The notes: generated by a model from the sequence alone, not told the origin. A DNA stretch of 64,000 nt from Methylocystis echinoides (GCF_040687965.1 NZ_CP156084.1:696501-760500), one strand, 5' to 3'; shown: positions 18,709-27,596, counted from the stretch's first letter. Made by a program: numbers and translations.

Positions 18709-18776
18709 GCAGGTTAGAGAAGAGATCCTGGGTTTGATTAAGAAATAGGCGCGCGGAAGCGCCGCGCAAGGGGCGC

Positions 18777-19235
18777 TCAGCCGGGCGCGCGGCGCTGTGG
18801 CTGAAAAGGCGCCATGCCGGCGCGGGCCAGGGCGTCGGCGCGCTCGTTCATCTCGTCGCCCGAATGGCCGCGCACCCAATGCCAGTTGACGTCATGGCGC
18901 GCCTCTGCGGCCTCGAGCCGCTGCCAGAGCTCGACATTCTTCACCGGCTTGCGGTCGGCGGTTTTCCAGCCGCGCGTTTTCCAGTTCTTGATCCAGGACG
19001 TGACGCCGCCGCGCACATATTGGGAATCCGTGTAGAGATCGACGGCGCAGGGCCGCGTCAGCGTCTCGAGCGCCATGATGGCCGCCATCAATTCCATGCG
19101 ATTATTGGTGGTGAGCGGCTCGCCGCCCGAGAGCTCCCGCTCGCGGTCGCCGAAGCGCAGGATCGCGCCCCAGCCGCCGGGGCCGGGGTTGCCCGAGCAG
19201 GCGCCGTCGGTCCAGATCGAGACGCGCTTCGTCAC
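18777..19235 (-). CDS. rnhA: Ribonuclease HI
   Basis: Degrades the RNA strand of RNA-DNA hybrids in the cytoplasm. At 152 residues it has the usual length. All four catalytic acids are in their standard positions: Asp10 ([16 protein letters not shown]), Glu48 ([10 protein letters not shown]), Asp70 (YTDSQYV) and Asp134 (NERADALA). The start is a GTG at 19235 whose last two bases are part of the thrB stop (GTGA overlap), so it is translationally coupled to thrB. Confidence 0.95.
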   Translation of the reverse strand: MTKRVSIWTDGACSGNPGPGGWGAILRFGDRERELSGGEPLTTNNRMELMAAIMALETLTRPCAVDLYTDSQYVRGGVTSWIKNWKTRGWKTADRKPVKNVELWQRLEAAEARHDVNWHWVRGHSGDEMNERADALARAGMAPFQPQRRAPG

Positions 19236-20197
19236 AGGGCGAGGCCGTAGCCGCCAATATCGGAAACGGTGCGGTGGAAGCGCAGCTTCGCGAGATATTC
19301 GCGCGGGTCCTTCGGCCGCACCAGCGCGCCCTCGGGCACGTTCAGCCAATCCACATAACGGGTAAGCAGGAAACGCAGCGCCGCGCCGCGCGCGAGGAGC
19401 GGAAAGGCGTCTATTTCCGCGGGCGTCAGCGGCCGCAGGCGGGCATAGGCCTCGAGCAGCGCGACGCCCTTTTCGGGCGCATAGGCGTGCGCCGCGTCGA
19501 AGCACCAGGCGTTGAAGCAGATCGCGAGATCATAGGCGAACGCGTCGCAGCAGGCGAAATAAAAATCGATGAGGCCTGAAATCTTATCGCCGAGGAAGAA
19601 GACGTTGTCGGGGAAGAGATCGGCGTGGATGACCCCGCGCGGCAAATCCCGCGGCCAGCGGTTTTCGAGCAGGTCGAGCTCCGACTCGACCGTCTCGCGC
19701 AGGTCATCGGCCACTTCCGCGGCGCGGTCCGCGGCGGGAGCGAAAAGCCCGCGCCAGGCGTCGACGGACAAGGCGTTTTCTCGCCGCAGCGGAAAGCCGG
19801 CGCCGGCGAGGTGAAGACGCGCCAATGCATCGCCAAGCGCGGCGCAATGCGCCGGCTCGGGATGATGCACCGCGTAGCCGTCGAGGAAAGTGGCGATCAT
19901 CGCCGGACGACCGGCGAGTCGCCCAAGCGCCGCCCCGGCGCGGTTGCGCACAGGCTGCGGGCAGGTGACGCCTTTGGTGGCGAGATGCTCCATGAGGCCG
20001 AGGAAAAAGGGCAGATCGGCCTCCGCCACGCGCCGCTCATAGAGCGTGAGGATGAAATTCCCGGCGCTCGTATGGAGGAAATAATTCGAATTCTCGACTC
20101 CCTCCGCAATTCCCTTGCAGGAAAGCAGGTCGCCGATGTCATAGGTCGACAGAAACGCGATCAGCTCCGCATCGTCGACCTGGGTGTAAACGGCCAT
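19232..20197 (-). CDS. thrB: Homoserine kinase, aminoglycoside-phosphotransferase type
   Basis: Converts L-homoserine to O-phospho-L-homoserine in threonine synthesis. The 321-residue protein begins [16 protein letters not shown] and carries the APH-fold catalytic loop [17 protein letters not shown], with the downstream Asp in [19 protein letters not shown]. This is the alphaproteobacterial ThrB type rather than the GHMP type. It sits 27 bp after ispH and overlaps rnhA by four bases; the ispH-thrB-rnhA order is common in Hyphomicrobiales. Confidence 0.95.
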   Translation of the reverse strand: MAVYTQVDDAELIAFLSTYDIGDLLSCKGIAEGVENSNYFLHTSAGNFILTLYERRVAEADLPFFLGLMEHLATKGVTCPQPVRNRAGAALGRLAGRPAMIATFLDGYAVHHPEPAHCAALGDALARLHLAGAGFPLRRENALSVDAWRGLFAPAADRAAEVADDLRETVESELDLLENRWPRDLPRGVIHADLFPDNVFFLGDKISGLIDFYFACCDAFAYDLAICFNAWCFDAAHAYAPEKGVALLEAYARLRPLTPAEIDAFPLLARGAALRFLLTRYVDWLNVPEGALVRPKDPREYLAKLRFHRTVSDIGGYGLAL

Positions 20198-20224
20198 GGA
20201 CGTTTTTCCAAAGAGCAGCGCCCG

Positions 20225-21193
20225 TCAGGCCATCGCCCGCAGCTCCTTCGGCAGCGGGAAGGAGACGCTTTCATCCGCCGTGGACACGGTTTCGACCGCA
20301 ATCTCGTACCGCTCCGCGAAAGCGTCCATGATCTCCTCGACGAGCACTTCCGGCGCCGACGCCCCCGCGGTGATGCCGAGCGAGGAGATGTTTCCAAAGA
20401 TCGACCAGTCGATCTCGCCCCTGCCCTGCACCAGTTGCGCCGGCGCCCCGGCGCGCTCCGCGACTTCGCGAAGACGCTGGGAATTGGAGGAATTGGGCGA
20501 CCCGACGACGATCACGGCGTCGACATTGGGCGCGACCTCCTTCACCGCCGCCTGGCGGTTCGTGGTCGCATAGCAGATGTCTTCCTTATGGGGGCCGATA
20601 ATGGACGGGAAGCGACGTTGCAGCGCGCTGACGATCTCCTGCGAATCGTCGAGCGACAGCGTCGTCTGCGTCACATAGGCGAGGTTCTGCTCGTCGTCGA
20701 AGCACAGATCCTTGATGTCGTCGACGGATTCGACGAGCACCACCGCGCCTTCCGGCAATTGGCCCATGGTGCCGACCACTTCCGGATGTCCGGAATGGCC
20801 GACGAGCAGAACGCGGCGTCCCCGCTTCCAGTGGATTTCCGCCTCACGGTGGACTTTCGTCACCAGCGGGCACGTCGCGTCAATGGCGAGAAGGTTGCGC
20901 GCCTGCGCCTCGGCGGAGACTGCCTTGGCGACGCCGTGAGCGGAGAAAATCACCGGCGCGTCGGTGCTCGGAATCTCGTCCAGCTCCTCGACGAAAACAG
21001 CGCCCTTGGCCTTCAGCGACTCGACGACATAGCGATTATGGACGATCTCGTGACGCACATAGACTGGCGGGCCGTATTTGGCGAGCGCCCGCTCGACGGC
21101 GTCGATCGCGCGGACGACCCCGGCGCAGAAGCCGCGCGGAGAGCACAGGAGAATCTTGAGCGGCGGCTTCGCGCCGCGGGGCTGAACATTCAT
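20225..21193 (-). CDS. ispH: 4-hydroxy-3-methylbut-2-enyl diphosphate reductase
   Basis: Last step of the MEP isoprenoid pathway, making IPP and DMAPP with a 4Fe-4S cluster. The three cluster-binding cysteines are visible: Cys23 in SPRGFCAGV, one in [11 protein letters not shown], and one in ICYATTNRQ. The substrate-binding EIVHN, FSAHG, GHSGHPE and GSPNSSNS motifs are also present. The 322-residue length is normal. I chose the ATG at 21193 because the family motif begins soon after and a GAAGGCC site precedes it. It is the first gene of the ispH-thrB-rnhA operon. Confidence 0.96.
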   Translation of the reverse strand: MNVQPRGAKPPLKILLCSPRGFCAGVVRAIDAVERALAKYGPPVYVRHEIVHNRYVVESLKAKGAVFVEELDEIPSTDAPVIFSAHGVAKAVSAEAQARNLLAIDATCPLVTKVHREAEIHWKRGRRVLLVGHSGHPEVVGTMGQLPEGAVVLVESVDDIKDLCFDDEQNLAYVTQTTLSLDDSQEIVSALQRRFPSIIGPHKEDICYATTNRQAAVKEVAPNVDAVIVVGSPNSSNSQRLREVAERAGAPAQLVQGRGEIDWSIFGNISSLGITAGASAPEVLVEEIMDAFAERYEIAVETVSTADESVSFPLPKELRAMA

Positions 21194-21482
21194 GAATGGC
21201 CTTCGGCGAGGTTGCGCGCGGCCGCGCGATGCAATCGGCCTTTCGCCCGTTTCGGGACGACATGACCATATCGGCGTCGATCGGCGGGAAGCAATGTCGC
21301 GCCGGTCGGGCTCTGTCAAGCCAGCCGCCCGGCAAGCGGCTGGCCGGGCCTTCGCCCGCCCGCGGCTCGGGCTATCGATTCGGCGGGGTCTGCGCTAACA
21401 TTGCGCAAAATCCGACGGGCCAGCGCGGGTTTGGAACAAAGAGACGGGAGCGCGACTCCCCTCATTGTCAGCGGGAGGAATC

Positions 21483-22328
21483 ATGTCCGATCTCGAATCC
21501 CTTCTCTCCACGGCCCAAGGCGGCCAGCTCGTCGCCAATCTCGCCGACCGCTTCGGCCTCACAAACGAACAGATCGACAGCGCCATCAACGCGCTGGCCC
21601 CGGCGCTCGCCATCGGCCTCAACCACGCCGCCGAGGAGCCCCAGGTCTTCGAAAAGACGCTCGGCGCCATGGCGGGGGCGTCGCGCTATTCCTTCTTCGA
21701 CGAGCCCGAGGCGGCGCACAGCCAGGAGTCGGTCGATCTCGGGCGCGATCTCTTGAACGAGATGTTCGGCTCTCCGGCCGCGACCGGCCAGGTCCTGCAG
21801 GCGGCCGCGCGCGAGTCCGGGGTGCGGGCGGACATCCTCGGCCAGCTCCTGCCCGTCCTCGTCTCCGTGCTGCTCAGCGGGCTGACCAAGAATATCAATG
21901 AGAAGGGGCTCGGCGGCGTTTTGGGGCAGCTCGCCGGTTCGGGCGGGCTGGGCGGCGTTCTCGAACAGATTCTCGCCGGCGGCGGCGCGCCCCGCCCAGC
22001 GCCCGAGCCTGCGCCGACGCCACGCGGCAACGCCGGCGGCGGGCTGGGCGGACTTCTCGGCTCCATCCTCGGCTCGCTGCTCGGCGGACGCCGCGCGCCG
22101 CCCCAGTCCCAAGGGGGGCGCTTCGACCGCGGCGGCCCTCTCGACGCCGACGTGGGCGGAGCCGGCCCCGGCGGCCTGCCGGCGGGCCTCGATCAGGCCT
22201 CGATCCAGCAGGCCATTGAAGAGATCAAGAAGACGCTTCAGGTCGGGCAGAACGCCAGTCGGCAGACGGGCCAGAGCGGCGCTTCCGACCTCGAAGCCAT
22301 CCTCGGTCAAATTCTCGGAAAACGCTGA
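21483..22328 (+). CDS. DUF937 (YidB-like) domain protein
   Basis: A 281-residue protein. The ATG at 21483 follows a GGGAGGAATC site. The N-terminal 150 residues are two helical DUF937 modules (for example LLSTAQGGQLVANLADRFGLTNEQID and ATGQVLQAAARESGVRADILGQLLPVLVSVLLSGLTKN). The middle is a Gly/Pro-rich, probably disordered region containing GGLGGLLGSILGSLLGG. The C-terminus is a polar tail. The family has no established biochemical role. It is convergent with the Flp pilin gene; a long hairpin separates the two stops. Confidence 0.75.
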   Translation: MSDLESLLSTAQGGQLVANLADRFGLTNEQIDSAINALAPALAIGLNHAAEEPQVFEKTLGAMAGASRYSFFDEPEAAHSQESVDLGRDLLNEMFGSPAATGQVLQAAARESGVRADILGQLLPVLVSVLLSGLTKNINEKGLGGVLGQLAGSGGLGGVLEQILAGGGAPRPAPEPAPTPRGNAGGGLGGLLGSILGSLLGGRRAPPQSQGGRFDRGGPLDADVGGAGPGGLPAGLDQASIQQAIEEIKKTLQVGQNASRQTGQSGASDLEAILGQILGKR

Positions 22329-22333
22329 TTGGC

Positions 22334-22371
22334 CGCGTCGCCCGATCCGAAGCGTCGGATCGGGCGACGCG
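22334..22371. terminator. 16-bp perfect hairpin between convergent genes
   Basis: Bases 22334-22349 pair perfectly with 22356-22371 around a 6-nt loop. Neither side has a T run, so it is not a classical intrinsic terminator. It occupies most of the 48-bp gap between the DUF937 and Flp pilin stops and may act as a two-way transcription or RNA-decay barrier. Confidence 0.5.
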
Positions 22372-22376
22372 CGACC

Positions 22377-22541
22377 CTACAAATTGGGCGCGATGCTCCC
22401 GAGATAGGTGGCTGACAATTTTACGCCGATCGACGAGGCCCCCGCCACGATGGCGATCGCCACGAAGGCGGCGATAACCGCATATTCCAAAAAGGTGCTG
22501 CCGCCCTCCTGTGCGACGAAGCGCCGTAAAATCTTATCCAA
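22377..22541 (-). CDS. Flp-type IVb pilin
   Basis: A 54-residue pilin precursor. A short basic leader (MDKILRRF) precedes the Flp processing motif GGSTFLEY, in which Glu and Tyr follow the prepilin-peptidase cleavage site, then a hydrophobic helix (AVIAAFVAIAIVAGASSIG). I prefer the TTG at 22541, five bases after GGGAGG, over a TTG 18 bases upstream; this gives the usual Flp length. No tad/cpa secretion genes or prepilin peptidase lie in the window, so this is a lone pilin copy that would depend on a Tad system elsewhere. Confidence 0.8.
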   Translation of the reverse strand: MDKILRRFVAQEGGSTFLEYAVIAAFVAIAIVAGASSIGVKLSATYLGSIAPNL

Positions 22542-22759
22542 CCAAGCCTCCCGCTCCAAGGCTCAAGACTTCCCGTAATATGCGAGCTAGAGCTTAAGGA
22601 CTTATGTTTGCGCGAAGCCGGCGCTCTTGCGTCCGGGCGTCTTTTCCGGCATCCATCCGGCGTCCGGCGACGGGACGGCTCCCCGCCGCGCCGCGCCGGC
22701 GCATGGCGCAGCCCCGCCGACTCCCTTGCGCCTCCATTGGTCCTTTCGACCCTACATTA

Positions 22760-22795
22760 ATGGAAAAATTAGTCGAACCATGGCTCGCGACGTAA
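22760..22795 (+). other. Possible 11-codon upstream ORF overlapping the gshA start
   Basis: An ATG at 22760 opens a short frame (MEKLVEPWLAT then TAA) that runs out of frame through the gshA start codon and ends 13 bases inside it. Neither start has an obvious Shine-Dalgarno sequence. It could couple or attenuate gshA translation or be chance. Confidence 0.2.
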
Positions 22796-24168
22796 CAGAC
22801 ACGACGCCGATCGAGTCCCGTGAGGCGCTTGTGGACTGGCTCGCCGCCGGCTGCAAGCCCTCCGGGGCGGCGCTGCGCGTCGGCACCGAACATGAAAAGA
22901 TTCCCTTCTATTCGGACACGCGCGCGCCTGTTCCCTATGATTGCGTCGACGGCCGCTGCGGCGTCGGCCGGTTGCTCGAGGGCGTTCAGGAGGCGACCGG
23001 CTGGACGCCGATCATGGACCGCGACGCGCTGATCGGCCTCGCCCAAATCGACGGCGGCGGCGCAATTTCGATCGAACCCGGCGGGCAGTTCGAACTCTCC
23101 GGCGCCCCGGTCTCCGACATTCACGCGACGGCGACGGAGCTCGGCGCGCATCTTTCGGCTCTGGCGGGCGTCGCGAAATCGCTCGGCGTCGAATTTCTCG
23201 ACCTCGGCGCGAGCCCCAAATGGTCGCGCGCCGAGACGCCGGTCATGCCCAAGCAGCGCTACCGGATCATGGCCGCCTATATGCCGAAAGTCGGCTCGCG
23301 CGGCCTCGACATGATGTTCCGCACCGCGACCATTCAGGCCAATCTCGACTTCGTCAGCGAGGCGGACATGGTCGAGAAAATGCGCGTCGGCCTGGCGCTG
23401 CAGCCGATCGTGACCGCCCTCTTCGCCAATTCGCCCTTCCTCGACGGCAAGCCCACGGGCCGCCTCTCGCAGCGCTCCTATATCTGGCTCGACACCGATC
23501 GGGACCGCACCGGCATGCTGCCCTTCGTCTTCGAGGAGGGCTTCAGCTTCGAGCGTTATGTCGACTACGCCCTCGACGTGCCGATGTATTTCGTCAAGCG
23601 CGGCGACGTCTATCACGACGTCGCCGGCGCGAGTTTCCGCGACCTGCTGGCGGGGCGCCTGCCGCAATTGCCGGGCGTGCGCGCCACAATCTCGGATTGG
23701 GCCAATCATCTCTCGACGATCTTCCCGGAGGTGCGGCTCAAGACCTATCTTGAAATGCGCGGCGCCGACGGCGGGCCACGATCTCATATGACCGCCCTGC
23801 CGGCGATGTTCGCCGGGCTTTTCTATGACAGCGTCGCATTGGACCAGGCGCGCCAGCTCACCAAGGGGTGGAGCGCCGAGGCGCGTCAGAAGCTTCGGGA
23901 AGACGCGCCGGCGCTGGCCCTCAACGCGACGATCAACGGCCGTAGCGTCCGCGACGTCGCCCGAGACGCGCTCGATCTCGCCGCCGCCGGCCTCAGGCGG
24001 CGGGCCAAGACCAATGCGCAGGGGCAAGACGAAACGATCTATCTCGCGCCGCTGGAGCGTATCGTCACGGAGGGGCGTACGCTCGCCGAGCGCCGGCTCG
24101 AAGCCTATCACGGACCCTGGGGCGGCTCCGTCGACGGGGCCTTCAGCGACTGCGTGATTCCCTTCTGA
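22780..24168 (+). CDS. gshA: Glutamate-cysteine ligase (GCS2, plant/alphaproteobacterial type)
   Basis: Joins glutamate and cysteine with ATP, the first step of glutathione synthesis. The 462-residue protein has the family signatures: GTEHEKIPF near residue 31, DGGGAISIEPGGQFELSGAP, the MPKQRYRIMAAYMPKVG segment, RTATIQANLDF, and LEMRGADGG. The ATG at 22780 fits the family start (a short tail, then SREALVDWLAAGCKP). There is no clear ribosome-binding site, and a short overlapping frame precedes it. No gshB is visible in the window. A minus-strand terminator lies just beyond the stop. Confidence 0.95.
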   Translation: MARDVTDTTPIESREALVDWLAAGCKPSGAALRVGTEHEKIPFYSDTRAPVPYDCVDGRCGVGRLLEGVQEATGWTPIMDRDALIGLAQIDGGGAISIEPGGQFELSGAPVSDIHATATELGAHLSALAGVAKSLGVEFLDLGASPKWSRAETPVMPKQRYRIMAAYMPKVGSRGLDMMFRTATIQANLDFVSEADMVEKMRVGLALQPIVTALFANSPFLDGKPTGRLSQRSYIWLDTDRDRTGMLPFVFEEGFSFERYVDYALDVPMYFVKRGDVYHDVAGASFRDLLAGRLPQLPGVRATISDWANHLSTIFPEVRLKTYLEMRGADGGPRSHMTALPAMFAGLFYDSVALDQARQLTKGWSAEARQKLREDAPALALNATINGRSVRDVARDALDLAAAGLRRRAKTNAQGQDETIYLAPLERIVTEGRTLAERRLEAYHGPWGGSVDGAFSDCVIPF

Positions 24169-24170
24169 GC

Positions 24171-24198
24171 AAAAAAAAGCCCGCGCGGCGAGCGCGGG
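24171..24198 (-). terminator. Intrinsic terminator on the minus strand
   Basis: A 7-bp stem (24180-24186 with 24192-24198, loop 24187-24191) is followed on the minus strand by eight T. It would stop transcription from the minus-strand gene at 24301-24606 before it runs into gshA. Confidence 0.8.
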
Positions 24199-24300
24199 AT
24201 CGAACTTCTGCTCTCGCGGCGCAAGCGCGTTACGCTCAGTCTCGAGTCTTTGGAGCAGTCCAGGAAGCGCCCCGGCTGAGGCGCTCTTGGCTAAGTCAGC

Positions 24301-24606
24301 TCAGCGCGGGAAGAGGTCGTTGAGACCGAACGGCGCCATCGGCTGGAGCTGCGAGGTGCGCTGCACGCCGTCGTGCATGGCGGCGTAGCCCATCGGCGCA
24401 ACCGGCGCGCGGGCGATGTCGACGCGGACATGGCCGCCAATCTTGACGCAGCCATTCGAACCCGCGACGGCCACATAATCAGCCCCATAGCGCGCGCAAT
24501 GATTCGACGTCTCAGCCTTCGCCGGGAGGGCCGAAAAAGACGCCGCGAGCGCGACGGCCGCTGCGATGGCGAGCGGCGCATTGGGGCGGAAGTCGGCGAA
24601 CATCAT
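24301..24606 (-). CDS. Small exported protein with a porin-like N-terminal signature
   Basis: A 101-residue protein with a signal peptide (AIAAAVALAASFSALPAKA) and a mature part beginning ETSNHCARYGADYVAVAG then NGCVKIGGHVRVD. That pairing of Cys-x2-YG with a Cys-(I/L/V)KIGG-x-VR strand is the hallmark of the N-terminus of Rhizobiales porins (Porin_2), but no barrel follows; only about 40 polar residues remain. It could be a relic of a porin gene or a real small protein that uses the same first strand. The AAGG site is about 11 bases before the ATG. A leader of up to 240 bp, AT-rich at 24780-24847, precedes it. Confidence 0.6.
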   Translation of the reverse strand: MMFADFRPNAPLAIAAAVALAASFSALPAKAETSNHCARYGADYVAVAGSNGCVKIGGHVRVDIARAPVAPMGYAAMHDGVQRTSQLQPMAPFGLNDLFPR

Positions 24607-24847
24607 TGGCGGTCAGCCTTTCTCCGATTGCGCGCCACAAGGCGTCTGCAATCTCTTGCCCAATCCCTTTGCAGAAGGCCAAGCGTCGCCGCCCGACTCG
24701 TTTCTGCGATTTCGACACTTAAGTTCAACATCGTGGCAGCATCGTGTCCCAGACGGGGGATCTGTCCGTCACCTGTGGATTAAAAAACACATTCCGATTT
24801 ATTTTCCGTTTACGTGAAAGGATTGATTAAACAGCGTTTACAAAAAA
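24607..24847. promoter_or_regulatory. AT-rich intergenic region between rsmE and the small exported protein
   Basis: No gene seen. The rsmE-proximal 70 bp (24780-24850) are strikingly AT-rich for this genome, with runs of A and T. They probably hold the promoter of the minus-strand gene at 24606 and the end of the rsmE transcript. Confidence 0.4.
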
Positions 24848-25591
24848 CTAACAGGCCCAGTCGCCAATCGTCGCCTGAACGATTGCGAGGGCCGCCACCG
24901 CCGCCGTATCCGCCCGCAAAATGCGCGGGCCGAGCGAGACGCGCGCGACGTTGGGAAGGCGCGTCACGGCGGCCCGCTCCGCGTCGTCAAATCCGCCCTC
25001 CGGGCCGACAAGCACCGAAATTCCGTGTCCCGAACGGCCCGCGAGCGCGTGCAGGGGATTGGCGATGGGCGCATCCTCGTCGCAAAAGACCAGCAGTCGG
25101 CCGGGGGGAAAGGCGGCGAGGAAATCAGACAGATCGACGGCGTCGGCGGCGTCGGGCACGGCGAGCACGCCGCATTGCTCGGCCGCCTCGACGGCGTTGG
25201 CCTTCAGCCGCGCGATATTGACGCGGCGCGCCTGCGTGCGGCGCGTAATGACGGGCGTGAGCCGGCCGGCGCCCATTTCCGTCGCCTTCTGGGCCATATA
25301 ATCGAGGCGCGCCTGCTTCAGCGGCGCAAAGCAATAGTCGAGATCGGCGCGAAGAGTCTGCGCCCGCGTCAACCGCTCGACGCGGATCGTCGCCGCGCGC
25401 CGCGTGACCTCCGCGAGATGCGCGAGAAACTCGCCGTCCCGCCCGTTGAAAAGAAGCAGAGGATCGCCCGCGCGCAGCCGCAGGACGTTGAGCAGATAGT
25501 TGAGCGCTTCGGGCGGCGGAACGAACTCGACGCCCGGCGCGAGCGCCGTCTCGACAAAGAGGCGTTGCGCGGAAAAATCGTAGTGGGACAA
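24848..25591 (-). CDS. rsmE: 16S rRNA (uracil-1498-N3)-methyltransferase
   Basis: Methylates U1498 of 16S rRNA with SAM. The 247-residue protein has the RsmE layout: an N-terminal PUA-like domain (RLFVETAL through GDPLLLFNGRDGEF), then a SPOUT domain with QKATEMGAGRLTPV, the knot motif VLVGPEGGFDDAE, and SLGPRILRADTAAVAAL at the C-terminus. The start at 25591 is a normal ATG. It is divergent from the small secreted protein at 25749. Confidence 0.95.
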   Translation of the reverse strand: MSHYDFSAQRLFVETALAPGVEFVPPPEALNYLLNVLRLRAGDPLLLFNGRDGEFLAHLAEVTRRAATIRVERLTRAQTLRADLDYCFAPLKQARLDYMAQKATEMGAGRLTPVITRRTQARRVNIARLKANAVEAAEQCGVLAVPDAADAVDLSDFLAAFPPGRLLVFCDEDAPIANPLHALAGRSGHGISVLVGPEGGFDDAERAAVTRLPNVARVSLGPRILRADTAAVAALAIVQATIGDWAC

Positions 25592-25640
25592 GACCGGATG
25601 TCCTGGGACGAGGCTGCGGCGGGCCGGGCCCGCCGCCTTC

Positions 25641-25664
25641 CGGCCGCCATGAAGCGGCCGTTTT
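25641..25664 (+). terminator. Terminator-like hairpin in a divergent intergenic region
   Basis: A 7-bp GC stem (25641-25647 with 25654-25660, 6-nt loop) followed by TTTT on the plus strand. It lies between two genes that point away from each other, where no plus-strand transcript should end, so it may be a leader attenuator or chance. Confidence 0.3.
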
Positions 25665-25748
25665 GTTCGCTGACAGGTTGTCGAAAACTTGCACGAGCGG
25701 CAAGCCTGCTGTTAACAGAAGGCGTCCTTTGCAGAGGCGACCCCCGTC

Positions 25749-26198
25749 ATGAAGATCAGCGCCCCCTCTTTTTCGCGATTTGTCGCGGGCCTGTCGCTGC
25801 TGGCTTTCTTCGCCGCGGCGGGCGCCGCCCATGCACAGTCCTGTCAGGAGGACTTTCAGAAACTGACCGACCGCCGCATGGCGCAAATCCAGGCCCTGAA
25901 CGCCATCGGCAAGGCGGGAAAGGGCAAAATGGACCCTAACGCCGCCTGCCCCGTCGCCAAGAAGCTCGTCAGCGTCGAGAGCGAGATGGCGGGCTACATG
26001 ACCAAGAACAAGGAATGGTGCAACATTCCGGATAATGTTCTCGACGGTTTCAAACAGGCGGCGAGCAAGACCAAGGTCTTCGCCTCTCAGGCCTGCACGG
26101 CCGCCGCAAAGATGAAGCAGATGGAGCAGCAGCAGCGCGAGCAGGCCGCGAGCGGCGGAGGCATGGCCCCGCCGAAGCTCCCGTCCGGACCGCTGTGA
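25749..26198 (+). CDS. Small periplasmic protein of unknown function
   Basis: A 149-residue exported protein. The signal peptide (LSLLAFFAAAGAAHAQ) is followed by a helical, Lys/Gln-rich domain with four Cys (SCQEDF, AACPVAKK, EWCNIP, QACTAAA) that probably form two disulfides. The C-terminus is a Gln-rich coiled stretch and a Pro/Gly tail. I recognise the type from Rhizobiales genomes but know no function. Its stop overlaps the ubiA start (GTGA), so the two are coupled, though a functional link is not implied. Confidence 0.75.
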   Translation: MKISAPSFSRFVAGLSLLAFFAAAGAAHAQSCQEDFQKLTDRRMAQIQALNAIGKAGKGKMDPNAACPVAKKLVSVESEMAGYMTKNKEWCNIPDNVLDGFKQAASKTKVFASQACTAAAKMKQMEQQQREQAASGGGMAPPKLPSGPL

Positions 26199-27145
26199 GT
26201 CTTTTAAGCGACGGCGGCGACGACGCCGCCCTGCCCGACGCGCAAAGGGATCATCCGATATGGCGCCATGCGCCGGAAAGTCTGCGCCCCTATGTGCAAC
26301 TCGCCCGGCTCGATCGTCCGGTCGGTTGGTGGCTGTTGCTGCTGCCCTGCTGGGAATCCAGCGCGCTCGCCTCGGCCGCGTTGCATCGCCCGCCCAATCT
26401 CTGGCATCTGACGCTGTTCTTCATCGGCGCGGTCGTCATGCGCGGCGCGGGCTCCACCTATAACGATTACGTCGACCGCGACATCGACGTGAAAGTCGCG
26501 CGCACGCGCGGCCGGCCGCTGGCGAGCGGACGAGTGAGCCCCCGCGCCGCGCTGTGGTTCATCGTGGCGCAATGCCTCATCGGCCTCGCGGTGCTGCTCT
26601 CCTTCAACGGCTATACGATCGCGCTGGGGTTCCTCTCGCCGCTGATCGTGCTCGTCTATCCCTTCGCGAAGCGATTCACCTCATGGCCACAGGCCGTCTT
26701 GGGATTCGCCTTCGCCTATGGGGCCATGCTCGGCTGGACTGCGCAGACGGGCTCGCTCGGCCTTCCGGCAGTGTTGCTTTACGCCGGCTGCATTCTCTGG
26801 ACGATCGGCTTCGACACGATCTATGCGCTGCAGGACGTGCGCGACGACGCCATCGCCGGCGTACGGTCGACGGCGCGTCTTTTCGGCGCGCAGGTCAAGC
26901 GCGCCGTGGGCGGACTTTACGCCGGCTCGGCGCTCTGCGTTGCGCTCGCCGCGCACATGATCTGCGGCGGCTTGTTCGTCTGGCTGGGCGTCGCGGCCTA
27001 TGCCGCGCATCTGGCCTGGCAGGTCTCGCTGACGCGCGAAGACGCGCCGACCTCCCTCGCCTTGACCCTCTTCCGCTCGAACAGGGACGCGGGGCTTCTG
27101 CTATTTGCGGGCTTCTTCCTGCAAAGCCTGACGTATGTAGCGTGA
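26195..27145 (+). CDS. ubiA: 4-hydroxybenzoate polyprenyltransferase
   Basis: Attaches the polyprenyl chain to 4-hydroxybenzoate in ubiquinone synthesis; inner-membrane enzyme. The 316-residue protein has about eight membrane helices and the two Asp-rich prenyl-diphosphate sites: NDYVDRDIDVKVARTRGRPL and DTIYALQDVRDD. The GTG start at 26195 overlaps the upstream stop by four bases. A short N-terminal polar tail before RPYVQLARLDRPVGWWLLLLP is usual. Confidence 0.95.
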   Translation: MSLLSDGGDDAALPDAQRDHPIWRHAPESLRPYVQLARLDRPVGWWLLLLPCWESSALASAALHRPPNLWHLTLFFIGAVVMRGAGSTYNDYVDRDIDVKVARTRGRPLASGRVSPRAALWFIVAQCLIGLAVLLSFNGYTIALGFLSPLIVLVYPFAKRFTSWPQAVLGFAFAYGAMLGWTAQTGSLGLPAVLLYAGCILWTIGFDTIYALQDVRDDAIAGVRSTARLFGAQVKRAVGGLYAGSALCVALAAHMICGGLFVWLGVAAYAAHLAWQVSLTREDAPTSLALTLFRSNRDAGLLLFAGFFLQSLTYVA

Positions 27146-27152
27146 AGCCGAG

Positions 27153-27596
27153 CTAAAACCGACGCCCTGGCGGCGCCGGAAGGCAGGCCAGCACGGCGAT
27201 CTCGTCGCCATTGGCATATTTCATCTCGCCGCGGCCCACGTCGAGCGTATTGCGCACATGCTGCTCGCTGCATTTTTTCGCGCCGTCTTCCATGCAGAGC
27301 CGGTCCGTGCCGAAGGTGATGACGCTTCCGTCCGCGTTCATCACAGAGACGACCTTTTCCTTGCGGCCATATTTGTCGGGGCCGGAGATATAGAAATCCC
27401 CCTGCTTGTATTCCTCGGCGACGCCCTCGCCCCACATGATCTGCAGGAACCGCCGGTCGGTGTCGACGTCGACCATCGCCGATTGATTCGACCGTTCGCA
27501 ATCGAGATGTATTTCCTTCGCCGGGGCCGTCGCCGGGAGCGTGACAAGCGCCAGAAGGGCGAAAGCTTTCCCGACGCCGCTTCTCTTCGCGCCCAT
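27153..27596 (-). CDS. Small exported protein of unknown function
   Basis: A 147-residue protein with a signal peptide (VGKAFALLALVTLPATAPA) and a beta-rich mature domain starting KEIHLDCERS. Patterns such as VDVDTDRRFLQIMWG and GSVITFGTDRLCMEDG suggest a lipocalin-like or small sandwich fold; four Cys are present in the mature part. I cannot name the family. The ATG at 27596 follows GGAAGGC and shares its A with the stop of the upstream 69-residue gene (TAATG), so the two form a coupled pair. Its stop lies only 7 bp from the convergent ubiA stop. Confidence 0.7.
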   Translation of the reverse strand: MGAKRSGVGKAFALLALVTLPATAPAKEIHLDCERSNQSAMVDVDTDRRFLQIMWGEGVAEEYKQGDFYISGPDKYGRKEKVVSVMNADGSVITFGTDRLCMEDGAKKCSEQHVRNTLDVGRGEMKYANGDEIAVLACLPAPPGRRF

